From Saprospiraceae bacterium (GTDB lineage: Bacteria > Bacteroidota > Bacteroidia > Chitinophagales > Saprospiraceae), in assembly GCA_958295895.1 (NCBI GenBank), contig CATQHI010000003.1, positions 248,001 through 312,000 of the forward strand: a stretch of DNA of 64,000 nucleotides. The letters run 5' to 3'. Numbering within the stretch: position 1 is the stretch's first letter; each line of letters opens with the position of its first letter. Under the pieces are notes generated by a model, which was not told the origin of the DNA, ran no database searches, and saw nothing but the letters and a program-made list of their open reading frames with translations. Below are positions 16,467 to 24,450 of this stretch, piece by piece. Position numbers and translations under genes: made by a program.

Positions 16467-17364
16467 CCATCCGAGCCGCCGAAGGCACCCGCCCCGTGTG
16501 CTTGCGGAAAAAGGTGGTGAAGTGGGCCGGCTCCTCGAAGCCTAAGCAGTATGCCACCTGAGCCACAGACCAGTCGGTGTGGCGCAGCAGAGCCTGCGCC
16601 TCCTGCACCAGACGCTCGGCCAGCAACTGCGTAGTTGTTTTGCCGGTTACGGTTTTCAGGACCCGATTGAGGTGGTTGACGTGCACGGCCAGCTGCCCGG
16701 CAAAGGCTTGTGCCGTACGCAGGCGTACCCGCTGCTGCGGCGATTCAATGGGAAACTGCCGGCTCAGCAGCTCGGTAAATAGCGAGGTGATGCGCAGGGC
16801 GGCGCTGCTGCTGTGGTATAGTACCGAGGCGGGCACTAGCTTCTGCGCCTCGTGTATCAATTCCACCAGGTAGGCTCGCAGCAGGTCGTATTTGTAGGCG
16901 TAGGCCGACTCAATCTCGGTCAGCATCTTCTCGAAGATAGCCGCTGTGGCCGTGCATTGGTCGGCTGTGAGCACGTAAATGGGCTGGCCACCCGGCTCGA
17001 ATACCGGGAAGACGGTTCGCGTACCGGCCGGGGTAAGGGGCAAAAAGGCGTCGGTGAAAATGCAAAAAAAACCACCTTGCGGACCTTCCAGTTGCTCCCA
17101 GTGGTAGGGTACGAGCGGATTGGCAAACAGCAGCGCCGGCCCCTCAATGCCCACTACCTTGTCGGCGTAGTGGTAGCGGTTGCGGCCCAAAATCAGGCTG
17201 ACTTTATAAAAATCCTTACGGCTGTAAGGCACCGGACGGGCGTGTGGCCCCACGTACTCTTCCGTACGAAACACGTTGAAATGGCCCAGGTCCTGTTGCA
17301 GGTTCGCGGGCATCCACTGCATCTTGTCGCGGTAAAACTGCTCCAGGCTGACATGATCTACCAT
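16462..17364 (-). CDS. AraC family transcriptional regulator
   Basis: 300 residues, intact. N-terminal cupin-like domain with FNVFRTEEYV, YSRKDFYKVSLILGRNRYHY, NPLVPYHWEQL and FFCIFTDAFLP; C-terminal double helix-turn-helix with VNHLNRVLKTVTGKTTTQLL and DWSVAQVAYCLGFEEPAHF. It closely resembles the AraC genes at 3425, 5546, 34014 and 59615. Downstream on the same strand come operator module 16402-16466 and the SDR at 15626. A -7 box (TACGTTTG, 17384-17391) precedes it. Confidence 0.9.
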   Translation of the reverse strand: MVDHVSLEQFYRDKMQWMPANLQQDLGHFNVFRTEEYVGPHARPVPYSRKDFYKVSLILGRNRYHYADKVVGIEGPALLFANPLVPYHWEQLEGPQGGFFCIFTDAFLPLTPAGTRTVFPVFEPGGQPIYVLTADQCTATAAIFEKMLTEIESAYAYKYDLLRAYLVELIHEAQKLVPASVLYHSSSAALRITSLFTELLSRQFPIESPQQRVRLRTAQAFAGQLAVHVNHLNRVLKTVTGKTTTQLLAERLVQEAQALLRHTDWSVAQVAYCLGFEEPAHFTTFFRKHTGRVPSAARMV

Positions 17365-17383
17365 GCGGCGAAGCTACGATAAA

Positions 17384-17391
17384 CAAACGTA
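17384..17391 (-). promoter_or_regulatory. -7 box TACGTTTG of the AraC gene 16462-17364
   Basis: Exact match to TAnnTTTG on the reverse strand, 19 bp before the ATG. No TTTG at the expected -33 spacing. Confidence 0.5.
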
Positions 17392-17636
17392 TTGCTCTAA
17401 GCAAAAAGGGGGATTTAACGTCGGGTTTAGAGGCTGGCACTACGGAAATGGCGGCCGGTTCGATGGGCAGCCGGTCTACTTAAACGTACCCTGGCGCCGC
17501 CGCTGGGCCGCGTCCGCCAGCCGCGGCGGCCGGATAGAGATTGTATGGGCAGTGGCCTCGTTTCTTACCAAATGTTCAGTAACGTCTTGCGCCGTCGGGA
17601 GATCTTTGCCTTATTCATCCTAACTAGCATCGCCTC

Positions 17637-18536
17637 ATGGATTACTCCCTGCTGATTACCGGCGGCCACACCAGCCTCGGTCTTGCCGCCAGCCGCCACC
17701 TGCTGGCCACCGCTCCGGAAGCCCACTTGATCTGGGCGACCCGCTCGCGGCAGGCAGCCGAGCAGGCCACCGCAGACCTGGGGGCCCCGGACCGCATTAC
17801 CATCCTGCCGCTCGACCTAAACACGCTCGCCAGCGTGCGCCACTTCGCCGACGACCTGCTGGCCCGCTTGCACGCCGGCACGCTCCTGCCGCTGCGCGTT
17901 CTGGTGTGCAACGCCGGCATTCAGTTTGCCCAGGGCCAGCACTGGACGGCGGAGGGCATCGAGCAAACCTTTGGCGTCAATTACCTGGCGCATTTCGTTC
18001 TTGTCGAGCGGCTGCTCCCCGCCCTGGAGCCGGCGGGCCGCCTGGTGCTGGTCGGCAGCGGCACCCACTTCGACGCGCCCCGTATCTGGACGGCCGCGAT
18101 ATTCGGGATGCCGCCCGCGCAGTACCTGGGCGTGGCGCCCCTGGCCCGCGGCGAGGTGCCCGCGGCGTTGCCACCCGCCAGCGCCCCCGCCAATCAGTTC
18201 CGCTACGCCACCTCTAAGCTCTGCACGCTGATGTACATGTACGAGCTGGACCGCCGCCTGCGGGCCGCAGGCTCCCGCGTCACCGTTACCACCTTCGACC
18301 CCGGCCTGATGCCCGGCACGGGGCTGGGTCGGGCCAATACGGGGGCGGCGCTTTGGGCCTGGAAAAACGTGCTGCCCGTACTGCGGCTGTTTCCGGGCGT
18401 CAATTCCACCAAGACTTCTGGCCGCCACCTGGCGTGGCTGGCCACCAGCCCCGCTGTGGCGGGGGTAACGGGCAAGTACTTCGAAGGCCGTCAGGCCGTA
18501 TCTTCCTCCGCACTATCGCGCCAGCCGAAGCTGTAG
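17637..18536 (+). CDS. SDR family oxidoreductase with premature TAG
   Basis: 299 residues. Cofactor loop ITGGHTSLG (about 7-15), CNAG near 90, and Tyr/Lys in YATSK (about 195), with a long insertion between the Ser and Tyr as in protochlorophyllide-reductase/retinol-dehydrogenase-like SDRs. The frame stops at TAG 18534-18536, but the next codons read AELWGDTEQLLAVQPAL to TAA at 18603-18605, the usual C-terminal helix of this subfamily. So the stop truncates the protein by about 22 residues; the catalytic core is complete and some activity may remain. Followed by a Crp/Fnr gene. Confidence 0.82.
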   Translation: MDYSLLITGGHTSLGLAASRHLLATAPEAHLIWATRSRQAAEQATADLGAPDRITILPLDLNTLASVRHFADDLLARLHAGTLLPLRVLVCNAGIQFAQGQHWTAEGIEQTFGVNYLAHFVLVERLLPALEPAGRLVLVGSGTHFDAPRIWTAAIFGMPPAQYLGVAPLARGEVPAALPPASAPANQFRYATSKLCTLMYMYELDRRLRAAGSRVTVTTFDPGLMPGTGLGRANTGAALWAWKNVLPVLRLFPGVNSTKTSGRHLAWLATSPAVAGVTGKYFEGRQAVSSSALSRQPKL

Positions 18537-18659
18537 GCCGAACTTTGGGGAGACACCGAACAGCTGCTAGCAGTGCAGCCGGCCCTGGGGGGTCCTCACC
18601 GCTAAGACCTGCCATAGTACGCTTTTGGCCGAGCCATCATCTTTCCCATCTGCTCCCGC

Positions 18660-19256
18660 ATGAGCTACCCTGCCTTAGAAAATTTCCTGCTGCAATTTAT
18701 GCCCTTTACGCCGCAACAGCTGGCCCTGATTGCCAACCAGGCGACGGAAAAACCCTATCCGGCCGGCGCGTATTTTTCGGAGGCTGGTCGGGTAGCCCGC
18801 GAAATAGGCTTCGTGCTGGAGGGCATTTTTCGGGTGTCCTATTTCAATAAGGACGGGGAAGAAATCACGAAGTACTTCCTGGAGGAGCACCGCTTCATGG
18901 CCGACCTGAATAGCTACCAATACCAGTTGCCCGCCACGGAGTATCTGCAGGCCGTTACCCCGGCCCGGGTGCTGGTCTTCGCGGCCCGCGACTGGCAGAC
19001 GCTGGGCCAGACCATCGGGGGCTGGCCCGAAACGGAGCGCAACATCATCACGCGGGCGCTGCTGGAAAAAGTAAACCGCGTGAGTCCGCTCGGGCACGAA
19101 GATGCGTCCACCAAGTATCAGAACTTTCTAACCACCTACCCGCACCTGGCCAACCGCGTTCCCCTGGCCCAACTGGCTTCTTACCTGGGCATTACCCCGC
19201 AGTCGCTGAGCCGGGTGCGCAGAAACCTCGGCCGCTCGGCCGCCACGCCCAACTGA
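18660..19256 (+). CDS. Crp/Fnr family transcriptional regulator
   Basis: 198 residues: an N-terminal cyclic-nucleotide-binding-type beta-roll (about 10-120; EKPYPAGAYFSEAGRVAREI, FVLEGIFRVSYF) and a C-terminal winged helix (VPLAQLASYLGITPQSLSRV). The phosphate-binding Arg-Ala pair of true cAMP receptors is not evident, as is common in Bacteroidota members. It follows the SDR at 17637 in the same orientation and faces the SDR at 19370. A dead close relative lies at 35030-35250. Confidence 0.88.
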   Translation: MSYPALENFLLQFMPFTPQQLALIANQATEKPYPAGAYFSEAGRVAREIGFVLEGIFRVSYFNKDGEEITKYFLEEHRFMADLNSYQYQLPATEYLQAVTPARVLVFAARDWQTLGQTIGGWPETERNIITRALLEKVNRVSPLGHEDASTKYQNFLTTYPHLANRVPLAQLASYLGITPQSLSRVRRNLGRSAATPN

Positions 19257-19369
19257 CGGGCAGCGCGGTCCGCTGCTCCGAAAACAGCCCTTTTCTTTTT
19301 GGTCCTGGTTTAGGCACCGTTGCCAGTTTTTTTGCCCGCGGCTCGTTGACCAGGTGCCGCCCTGGCGGC

Positions 19370-20107
19370 TTACCACGGGCACGTCGCCGGGGCCGGGAAG
19401 TATTCCTCGCTGAAGAACTGGCCGGTGGGGCCGTCGGGGCCCAGCAGCGCGTACTTGGCGATGCGCTGTCCGGCTTCTTCGACCGTGCTGCTGCCCTGCT
19501 GGCCCGTGAAGTCGGTTTTGGTGTAGCCGGGGCACACCGCGTTAACCTTGAAGGGCTTGTCGCGCAGCTCGTAGGCCAGCTGGATGGTGTACATGTTCAG
19601 GGCCGCCTTCGATGCCTGGTATACCGGCAGCCGATACGCGTAGGTATCGTTGGCGAAGTCAGCGTACAGCGTCAGCGAAGCCATCGACGTGCTCACGTTC
19701 ACGATGCGCGGCTGCGGCGCTTGCTCCAGCAGGTCCACGAACGCCTGCGTAACGCCGGCGACCCCGAACACGTTGGTTTCAAACACGGCCCGAAACTGTG
19801 CCAGCGTGGCGTTCAGGGCCGTCTGGGGCATCCCGCCGTTGATGCCAGCATTGTTAACGAGCACATCCAACACTGGCGTTTTCGCGCCAATGGCAGCGCG
19901 GGCGGCCTGGATGGAGGCGGGGTCCGTGACATCGAGCTGGACGGCTTCCATGGTTGTGAGCCCGCTGGTGCGGAGCCGTTGCACGGCATCTTGGCCGTTG
20001 GCTAGGTTGCGGCTGCCGAGGTACACGAAAAAGCCCTGTTGGGCGAGTAATTGGGCGACTTGTAGGCCAATGCCTTTGTTGGCGCCGGTTACTAATGCTG
20101 AATTCAT
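19370..20107 (-). CDS. SDR family oxidoreductase
   Basis: 245 residues, intact. Cofactor loop VTGANKGIG (about 6-14), VLVNNAGINGG near 85-95, Ser in NVSTSMASL and Tyr/Lys in YQASKAALN. C-terminal PGYTKTDF and ALLGPDGPTGQFFSEE are typical of carbonyl-reductase-like SDRs of Gram-negative bacteria. The C-terminal third is the template for the dead fragment at 7839-8183. The AraC gene 20214-21038 lies upstream on the same strand and may regulate it, but the 65-bp module is not present. Confidence 0.88.
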   Translation of the reverse strand: MNSALVTGANKGIGLQVAQLLAQQGFFVYLGSRNLANGQDAVQRLRTSGLTTMEAVQLDVTDPASIQAARAAIGAKTPVLDVLVNNAGINGGMPQTALNATLAQFRAVFETNVFGVAGVTQAFVDLLEQAPQPRIVNVSTSMASLTLYADFANDTYAYRLPVYQASKAALNMYTIQLAYELRDKPFKVNAVCPGYTKTDFTGQQGSSTVEEAGQRIAKYALLGPDGPTGQFFSEEYFPAPATCPW

Positions 20108-20213
20108 GAGTTGAGTTGGTTGAATTGATGAAAAACGAGCCGATAAGATTCTTCTAATTGAGAAAGCAGGCTAAGAGCGTATTCTCATCGGTGAGATGAT
20201 TATTGGTGTCGTG

Positions 20214-21038
20214 TCAAGCGCCTCGCCCGGCCAGGGTCGATGGGGAGTAGCCATACTGCTTCTTAAACGCATAGGAGAAATGCGCTAGGTTCTCGAAGCC
20301 TACCTCCAGGTACAGTTCCGCGGGCCGGCGGCTTTTTTCCGTGAGCTGGTAGTGGGCCAGCGCCAGCCGTTTCTGCGTGAGCCAGCGCTGGGGGCTTAGC
20401 GCAAACGCTTTCTTAAAGTCGCGCTTGAAGGTGGTCAGGCTGCGGCCGGTCAGGTAGCTGAATTTGGCCAGGGGCAGGTTGAACATGTAATTCGCTTCCA
20501 TAAACTCAATCAGATTCAGTTTGCCGGGCTCGGTGAAGTCGGCCAGTACAGCATCGGTGCACGGGTCGAGGCTGCGCACAATTTCCAACGTCTCCGCCAT
20601 TTTGACGGCCAGCAGCTTGTCGGGCAGGCGCTGCTCCAGCCCCAGGTAGGGCAGCAGGGAAGCGAAGAGGCTTCGCAGGAGCGGGCTCTGGGGCAACAGC
20701 AGCGGGCCCGGGGCCACCGACCGGGCCGGAGTCGGGGCCGGGGCGTTTTCCGCGTAGTAGGCCCGCAGCAGGGCCAGGGGCAGCTTCAGCACTACGGCCT
20801 GGTACGCAGTGCCGTCTTGGGTGGGATACTTGAGCAGCGTGGCGGGCTGTAGACGGGGCAGAAGCAGCGTGTCGCCGGTGCCGCAGTAGTGCGTGCGGTC
20901 GGCCTGCACCACTTTCAACTCGCCCGCCAGCACCCCCACCAGCACGTTATCGTCGCAGACCAGTTCCCGGCCGTAGCGCCGGTCGCCCTGGCAAACAGCC
21001 ACCAGGTCTGCGTAGGGGTTTACCTGTTTGATTGGCAT
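20214..21038 (-). CDS. AraC family regulator, ExsA-like type
   Basis: 274 residues and clearly different from the other AraC proteins of this window. The N-terminal part (GRELVCDDNVLVGVLAGELK, DTLLLPRLQPATLLKYP) is the sensing domain of the ExsA/YesN-like group; the C-terminus has FSYLTGRSLTTFKRDFKKAF and YLEVGFENLAHFSYAFKKQY. A TACCTTTG box (reverse strand 21102-21109) lies upstream and overlaps an inverted repeat, consistent with autoregulation. It is divergent from the Crp/Fnr gene at 21241 and upstream of the SDR at 19370. Confidence 0.87.
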   Translation of the reverse strand: MPIKQVNPYADLVAVCQGDRRYGRELVCDDNVLVGVLAGELKVVQADRTHYCGTGDTLLLPRLQPATLLKYPTQDGTAYQAVVLKLPLALLRAYYAENAPAPTPARSVAPGPLLLPQSPLLRSLFASLLPYLGLEQRLPDKLLAVKMAETLEIVRSLDPCTDAVLADFTEPGKLNLIEFMEANYMFNLPLAKFSYLTGRSLTTFKRDFKKAFALSPQRWLTQKRLALAHYQLTEKSRRPAELYLEVGFENLAHFSYAFKKQYGYSPSTLAGRGA

Positions 21039-21101
21039 AACTTAGGGCGGTTAGCGGCTGGCACGGTAGCTTGCGGCGGTGGCCCGCGCTACCTGACTCG
21101 A

Positions 21102-21133
21102 CAAAGGTAGGTGGCCCAATACCAACCTACCTT
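21102..21133. promoter_or_regulatory. Promoter of AraC 20214-21038 with overlapping inverted repeat
   Basis: TACCTTTG on the reverse strand (21102-21109) fits the -7 consensus. The 9-bp arms AAGGTAGGT (21104-21112) and ACCTACCTT (21125-21133) form a perfect inverted repeat with a 12-bp spacer; the left arm lies over the -7 box. It is located between the AraC and the divergent Crp/Fnr gene and could be the site through which either represses the AraC promoter. Confidence 0.5.
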
Positions 21134-21240
21134 GTTTAAAAGGCCAAATTTGCTTTGCTCAGCGGGCCACTTGGGCTGCTGAGCCGGCGTGGCGGCAAAC
21201 GTCCCGTAGCGCCCGTAGTCTCCTACCGCCCCCCCGTGCC

Positions 21241-21819
21241 ATGCAGCAACCACTTCCAGCGCACCTGCTTAGACAGCACTTCGAAACGATCTTCCCGCTT
21301 ACGGACGAGGAGTTTGCCCAGATGCTGGCCCGCTTCACGCTCAGGCGCTTTAAAAAGCACCAGTTCCTCATCCAGCCCGGCAAGCTGGTGCGCTATAATT
21401 ATTTCGTGGTGTCAGGCCTGCTTAAGCTCGTGTATACCGATACGGCGGGTAAGCCTTACCTGCTCGCGTTTGCGCCGGAAGACTGGTGGGAAAGCGACTT
21501 GCAGGCCTATTATACCCAAACTGCGGCCACGCTCTCGCTGGAATGCCTGGAAGACACGGCCGTGTATTGTTTGGCGCTGGAGGACTACCACCAGCTCTGC
21601 GCCGAGCTGCCCAAGCTGGCGCGCTTCTTTTTGCACAAAGCTGTTCTGGGATCCATTGCAACCCAACAGCGCCTGCTCTCGCTACTAACCACCCCCGCCC
21701 AGCAGCGCTACTACCAGTTACTAGACAAGTACCCGGCCCTTGGACAACGGGTATCGAAAACCCTGCTGGCCTCCTACCTAGGCGTGTCGCGCGAAACGCT
21801 GAGCCGGCTGATGGCCTAG
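21241..21819 (+). CDS. Crp/Fnr family transcriptional regulator
   Basis: 192 residues: cyclic-nucleotide-binding-type domain (about 15-120; RRFKKHQFLIQPGKLVRYNY, FVVSGLLKLVYTD) followed by a helix-turn-helix (VSKTLLASYLGVSRETLSRL). Intact. It is divergent from the AraC at 20214 and followed by a strong inverted repeat made of two CRP-like sites (21835-21873) and then the RidA-family gene. That arrangement suggests it controls ridA-like gene 22018. Confidence 0.88.
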   Translation: MQQPLPAHLLRQHFETIFPLTDEEFAQMLARFTLRRFKKHQFLIQPGKLVRYNYFVVSGLLKLVYTDTAGKPYLLAFAPEDWWESDLQAYYTQTAATLSLECLEDTAVYCLALEDYHQLCAELPKLARFFLHKAVLGSIATQQRLLSLLTTPAQQRYYQLLDKYPALGQRVSKTLLASYLGVSRETLSRLMA

Positions 21820-21834
21820 TGCAGCTCCCGCCGG

Positions 21835-21873
21835 TGTGACCTGTCGCACACTGTAATAGTGCGGTAGGTCACA
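21835..21873. promoter_or_regulatory. Double CRP-like operator upstream of the RidA-family gene
   Basis: Two 15-bp arms (21835-21849 and 21859-21873) are reverse complements at 13 of 15 positions with a 9-bp spacer. Each is itself close to the CRP/FNR consensus TGTGA-N6-TCACA: TGTGA-CCTGTC-GCACA (21835-21850, 9 of 10) and AGTGC-GGTAGG-TCACA (21858-21873, 8 of 10). It starts 15 bp after the stop of a Crp/Fnr gene. No T-run follows, so it is unlikely to be a terminator. Confidence 0.65.
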
Positions 21874-21895
21874 CATTTGCGGTGGGCCGGCATCC

Positions 21896-21903
21896 TAATT
21901 TTG
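21896..21903 (+). promoter_or_regulatory. -7 box TAATTTTG for the RidA-family gene
   Basis: Exact TAnnTTTG; TTTG at 21876-21879 lies 16 nt upstream, slightly short of the consensus spacing. The CRP-like sites lie just upstream of this -33-like TTTG, where an activator would be placed. Confidence 0.5.
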
Positions 21904-22017
21904 CCCGCTCAGTTACCCGCCCCGCGTGTACGGTGGTAGCTGGCTCCTGCCTCTCGACTTACTCGCCACCGTGCCCGCGTTGGCTCAGTCCTTCTCAACC
22001 ACAAAACTAACCATCAA

Positions 22018-22407
22018 ATGGAAAAACGTGCGATCAACCCCTGGCAGTGGCAGGACCAACGCAGCTACGTGCAGGCCGTAGAAGTCAAGCAAGCCACCAG
22101 TACGCTCTACTGCGCCGGGCAGGCGGCCGTCGACGGGGCCGGCCATTCGAGTGCCGCCGACATGAACACGCAACTCGTTCAGGCCCTGGAGAATGTAGAA
22201 CGGGTGTTACGGGAGGCAGGCTACGAGCCCCGCCACATCGTGCGGCTAAACATTTACACTACTTCGACCGCGGAGCTTATGGCTTGCTTTGCCGTCTTCC
22301 AGGAGTGGGTAGCCCAACACAGCCTCAAGCAAACGACGACGCTGCTGGAAGTAAACAGCCTGTTTGAAACCCTGAAAGTGGAACTGGAAGTTACCGCCGT
22401 CAAGTAA
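22018..22407 (+). CDS. RidA/YjgF-family protein with altered active site
   Basis: 129 residues, usual length and order for the family: LYCAGQAAVDGAG, MNTQLVQALENVERVLREAG, IVRLNIYTTS and a C-terminal strand ending KVELEVTAV. Genuine RidA enamine deaminases have an Arg in the P-A-R-S/T-x-V-E-V motif before the last strands; here the aligned stretch is KQTTTLLEVNSL with no Arg. It therefore belongs to the non-archetypal Rid groups and may not deaminate 2-aminoacrylate. Preceded by a -7 box and a double CRP-like site, which suggests Crp/Fnr control. Confidence 0.85.
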   Translation: MEKRAINPWQWQDQRSYVQAVEVKQATSTLYCAGQAAVDGAGHSSAADMNTQLVQALENVERVLREAGYEPRHIVRLNIYTTSTAELMACFAVFQEWVAQHSLKQTTTLLEVNSLFETLKVELEVTAVK

Positions 22408-22554
22408 GCCGGCCGCCGCGCCGGCCCGGGAGCCCGCCGCAACCAGCGCCGAACCAATCAGGCCAAAGAGCGAACGTCCTTTCGACCAACGGGGGAGAAC
22501 AGCAAAAAATGGGGCTCTACGTCCCCGCTACGCAATGGGGGAGTGCGTAGCGTC

Positions 22555-22908
22555 CTACTCCTCGGCCAGTAGAAGGTGTTCCAGGCGAGGCCGGTTTTCG
22601 GTCCCCCAGTTGCTCATGGCTTCGATGACGGGTAGCAGGGTGCAGCCAAAATCGGTCAGGCTGTACTCAACTTTCGGCGGCAGCTGAGGATAAATCCTTT
22701 TGCTAATAAGGCCGTGCCGCTCCAGCTCGTTGAGCTGCACATTGAGCACGCGCCGGGTAGCCTCCGGGATGTGGCGCTGTAGGTCGCTGGGCCGTTGCAC
22801 GCCCCGCCAGATTTGATAGAGCAGGGAGGGTTTCCACTTGCCATTGAGCACTTCCTTGGTCAGCGCCAGGCCACAGTCGAAGGATTGAGTTATTTTTTTC
22901 TGATACAT
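22555..22908 (-). CDS. HxlR family transcriptional regulator
   Basis: 117 residues from the ATG at 22908, chosen because HxlR proteins start just before the Cys-containing QSFDCGLALT segment and because the promoter box at 22962-22969 would place the RNA start at about the upstream in-frame ATG (22956). The winged helix is complete: VLNGKWKPSLLYQIW, RRVLNVQLNELERHGLISKR and PPKVEYSLTDFG. The single Cys (residue 10) is at the position used for sensing reactive electrophiles in YodB/HypR-type members. It is divergent from the crotonase gene at 23113. Confidence 0.88.
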   Translation of the reverse strand: MYQKKITQSFDCGLALTKEVLNGKWKPSLLYQIWRGVQRPSDLQRHIPEATRRVLNVQLNELERHGLISKRIYPQLPPKVEYSLTDFGCTLLPVIEAMSNWGTENRPRLEHLLLAEE

Positions 22909-22961
22909 AACGCGCAAATTGGGTAGCGGCTGGTGGTGGGGCACATGACGGGCCATAAGGA

Positions 22962-22969
22962 CAAATGTA
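22962..22969 (-). promoter_or_regulatory. -7 box TACATTTG of the HxlR gene
   Basis: Reverse-strand exact match to TAnnTTTG. Start point expected near 22955, giving a leader of about 47 nt to the ATG at 22908. The stretch 22980-23010 is AT-rich and contains TATC-N7-GATA, a possible HxlR operator. Confidence 0.5.
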
Positions 22970-23112
22970 GCCCTAAGGGCTAAAAGTATCTATAGGCGAT
23001 AAGTTTATCCGGGATTGTCTGCCAATGCAAAGCGGCCGAAATTTGTGGTGCCTAATCAATCCTGTGCTAGAGGCTACGCACGCTATCATTTTACTTATTG
23101 ATTTTCAATATA

Positions 23113-23979
23113 ATGTCAGAAAACATTTCCGCTCCAGCTGCGGCCAGCTACCAGGGTTACCAGGCCCTGCGCATTGCGCTCGACCAGGGCCTGGCCGCCG
23201 TCACTATTGACCATCCGCCGCTGAACGTGCTCGACATTCCGCTCATCACGGACCTGCTGCGCTTCACGGCCACCGTGCGGGCCGACGAGCGGGTGCGCGT
23301 CATCGTGTTTGAGAGTGCCGACCCGGAGTTCTTCATTGCCCACGGCGACATGCACTTCATTACCGACCCGGCATCGGTGGCGGCGTTCGTGGCCGATGCT
23401 GCGCCGTCGCCGCTCAATCCCATGCAGGAACTGCACGAGCAGCTGCGCACGCTGCCCCAAATCACGATAGGCAAGATTGCCGGGCTGGCGCGTGGCGGCG
23501 GCAACGAACTGCTGCTGGCCCTGGATATGCGCTTCGCCGCCCTCGGGCCAACCGGCTTGGCCCAGCCCGAAGTGCTGATGGGCATCATTCCCGGCGGCGG
23601 GGCCACCCAGTACCTGACGCACCTGGCGGGCGCGCCGCGCGCTCTGGAAGCCATCCTCGGCGCGGCGCTGTTTGATGCCGCGCTGGCCGAGCGCTACGGC
23701 TGGATTAACCGCGCCCTGCCGGCCGACGAGCTGGACGGGTTCGTGGCGACGCTGGCCCGGCGGATTGCGGCCTTGCCCGCAGGCGTAGCGGCGGCGGCCA
23801 AGGCCGCAGTGCGGGCGGCATCGGGGCCGCTGCCGGAGGGGCTCGCGCAAGAAAACACATTGATGGGCGGGCTTTTCCAGACCTCGACCGCCGTGGAGCG
23901 CACGGGCCGGGCGCTGGCGGCCGGCGCCCAAACGCGGACCGGCGAGCGGGACCTGGAAGGACTGCTCAACAACCTATAA
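23113..23979 (+). CDS. Enoyl-CoA hydratase/isomerase family protein
   Basis: 288 residues from the ATG at 23113 (a TTG five codons upstream is less likely). Crotonase fold: [10 protein letters not shown] near the N-terminus, oxyanion-hole segment [20 protein letters not shown] and [19 protein letters not shown]. Both glutamates used by hydratases are present, one in G-G-G-x-E-L and one in Q-P-E. So hydratase activity on an enoyl-CoA is possible; the substrate is unknown. Thioredoxin follows 28 bp downstream in the same direction and probably shares its transcript; HxlR is the divergent neighbour. Confidence 0.87.
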   Translation: MSENISAPAAASYQGYQALRIALDQGLAAVTIDHPPLNVLDIPLITDLLRFTATVRADERVRVIVFESADPEFFIAHGDMHFITDPASVAAFVADAAPSPLNPMQELHEQLRTLPQITIGKIAGLARGGGNELLLALDMRFAALGPTGLAQPEVLMGIIPGGGATQYLTHLAGAPRALEAILGAALFDAALAERYGWINRALPADELDGFVATLARRIAALPAGVAAAAKAAVRAASGPLPEGLAQENTLMGGLFQTSTAVERTGRALAAGAQTRTGERDLEGLLNNL

Positions 23980-24007
23980 GTACCCTCATTTAACTTCTTA
24001 TAACTGC

Positions 24008-24337
24008 ATGATTCGCAAAGCAATAGAGATAACCGATGCCAACTTTGAGCAGCTTATCCAGTCGGATAAGCCGGTGCTCGTGGATTTTTGGGCCGAGTGG
24101 TGCGGCCCCTGCCGGATGGTGGCCCCGGTGGTGGAAGAGCTGGCCGGCGACTACGAAGGCCGCGCCATTGTCGGCAAGCTGGACCTGGAAGCCAACTCCC
24201 AGGTACCGATTAAATACGGTGTCCGCAGCATCCCTACCCTGCTGGTTTTCAAAAACGGCCAGCTGGTAGACAAGCAGGTAGGGGCCGTGCCCAAGCACGT
24301 GCTGGCCCAAAAGCTCGATGCCCACTTAACGACCTAG
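24008..24337 (+). CDS. trxA: Thioredoxin
   Basis: 109 residues, the normal length of a single thioredoxin domain. Active site WCGPC (residues about 31-35) in [16 protein letters not shown], buried Asp in LVDFWA and the cis-Pro in [11 protein letters not shown] cytosolic protein disulfide reductase. It follows the crotonase gene by 28 bp and is closed by a strong terminator, so the two form one operon. With an electrophile-type HxlR regulator next door, a role in thiol stress defence is plausible. Confidence 0.95.
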   Translation: MIRKAIEITDANFEQLIQSDKPVLVDFWAEWCGPCRMVAPVVEELAGDYEGRAIVGKLDLEANSQVPIKYGVRSIPTLLVFKNGQLVDKQVGAVPKHVLAQKLDAHLTT

Positions 24338-24356
24338 GCCGCTAGCTTCTGGTGCC

Positions 24357-24389
24357 AAAAAGCCCTGACCGATGCGGTCAGGGCTTTTT
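24357..24389 (+). terminator. Rho-independent terminator
   Basis: AAAAAGCCCTGACCG, loop ATG, CGGTCAGGGCTTTTT: a perfect 15-bp stem with A and T tracts on both sides, 19 bp after the trxA stop. Because of the symmetry it can work in both directions. Confidence 0.92.
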
Positions 24390-24450
24390 GTTGTTAATCT
24401 GACAGGGCAATCCGGTTTTTAGGCTATGGTTCTCAGACTAAACGCATTTA

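Noticed and set aside
13555-17364. Aromatic polyketide-like cluster (SRPBCC, SnoaL-like, SDR, with NmrA proteins nearby)
   Set aside because: No ketosynthase, acyl carrier protein, acyltransferase or tailoring oxygenase anywhere in the window; these folds are widespread.
17817-18428. Long reverse open frame inside the SDR gene 17637
   Set aside because: Gly/Arg/Ala-rich shadow of the SDR; no family resemblance and no promoter.
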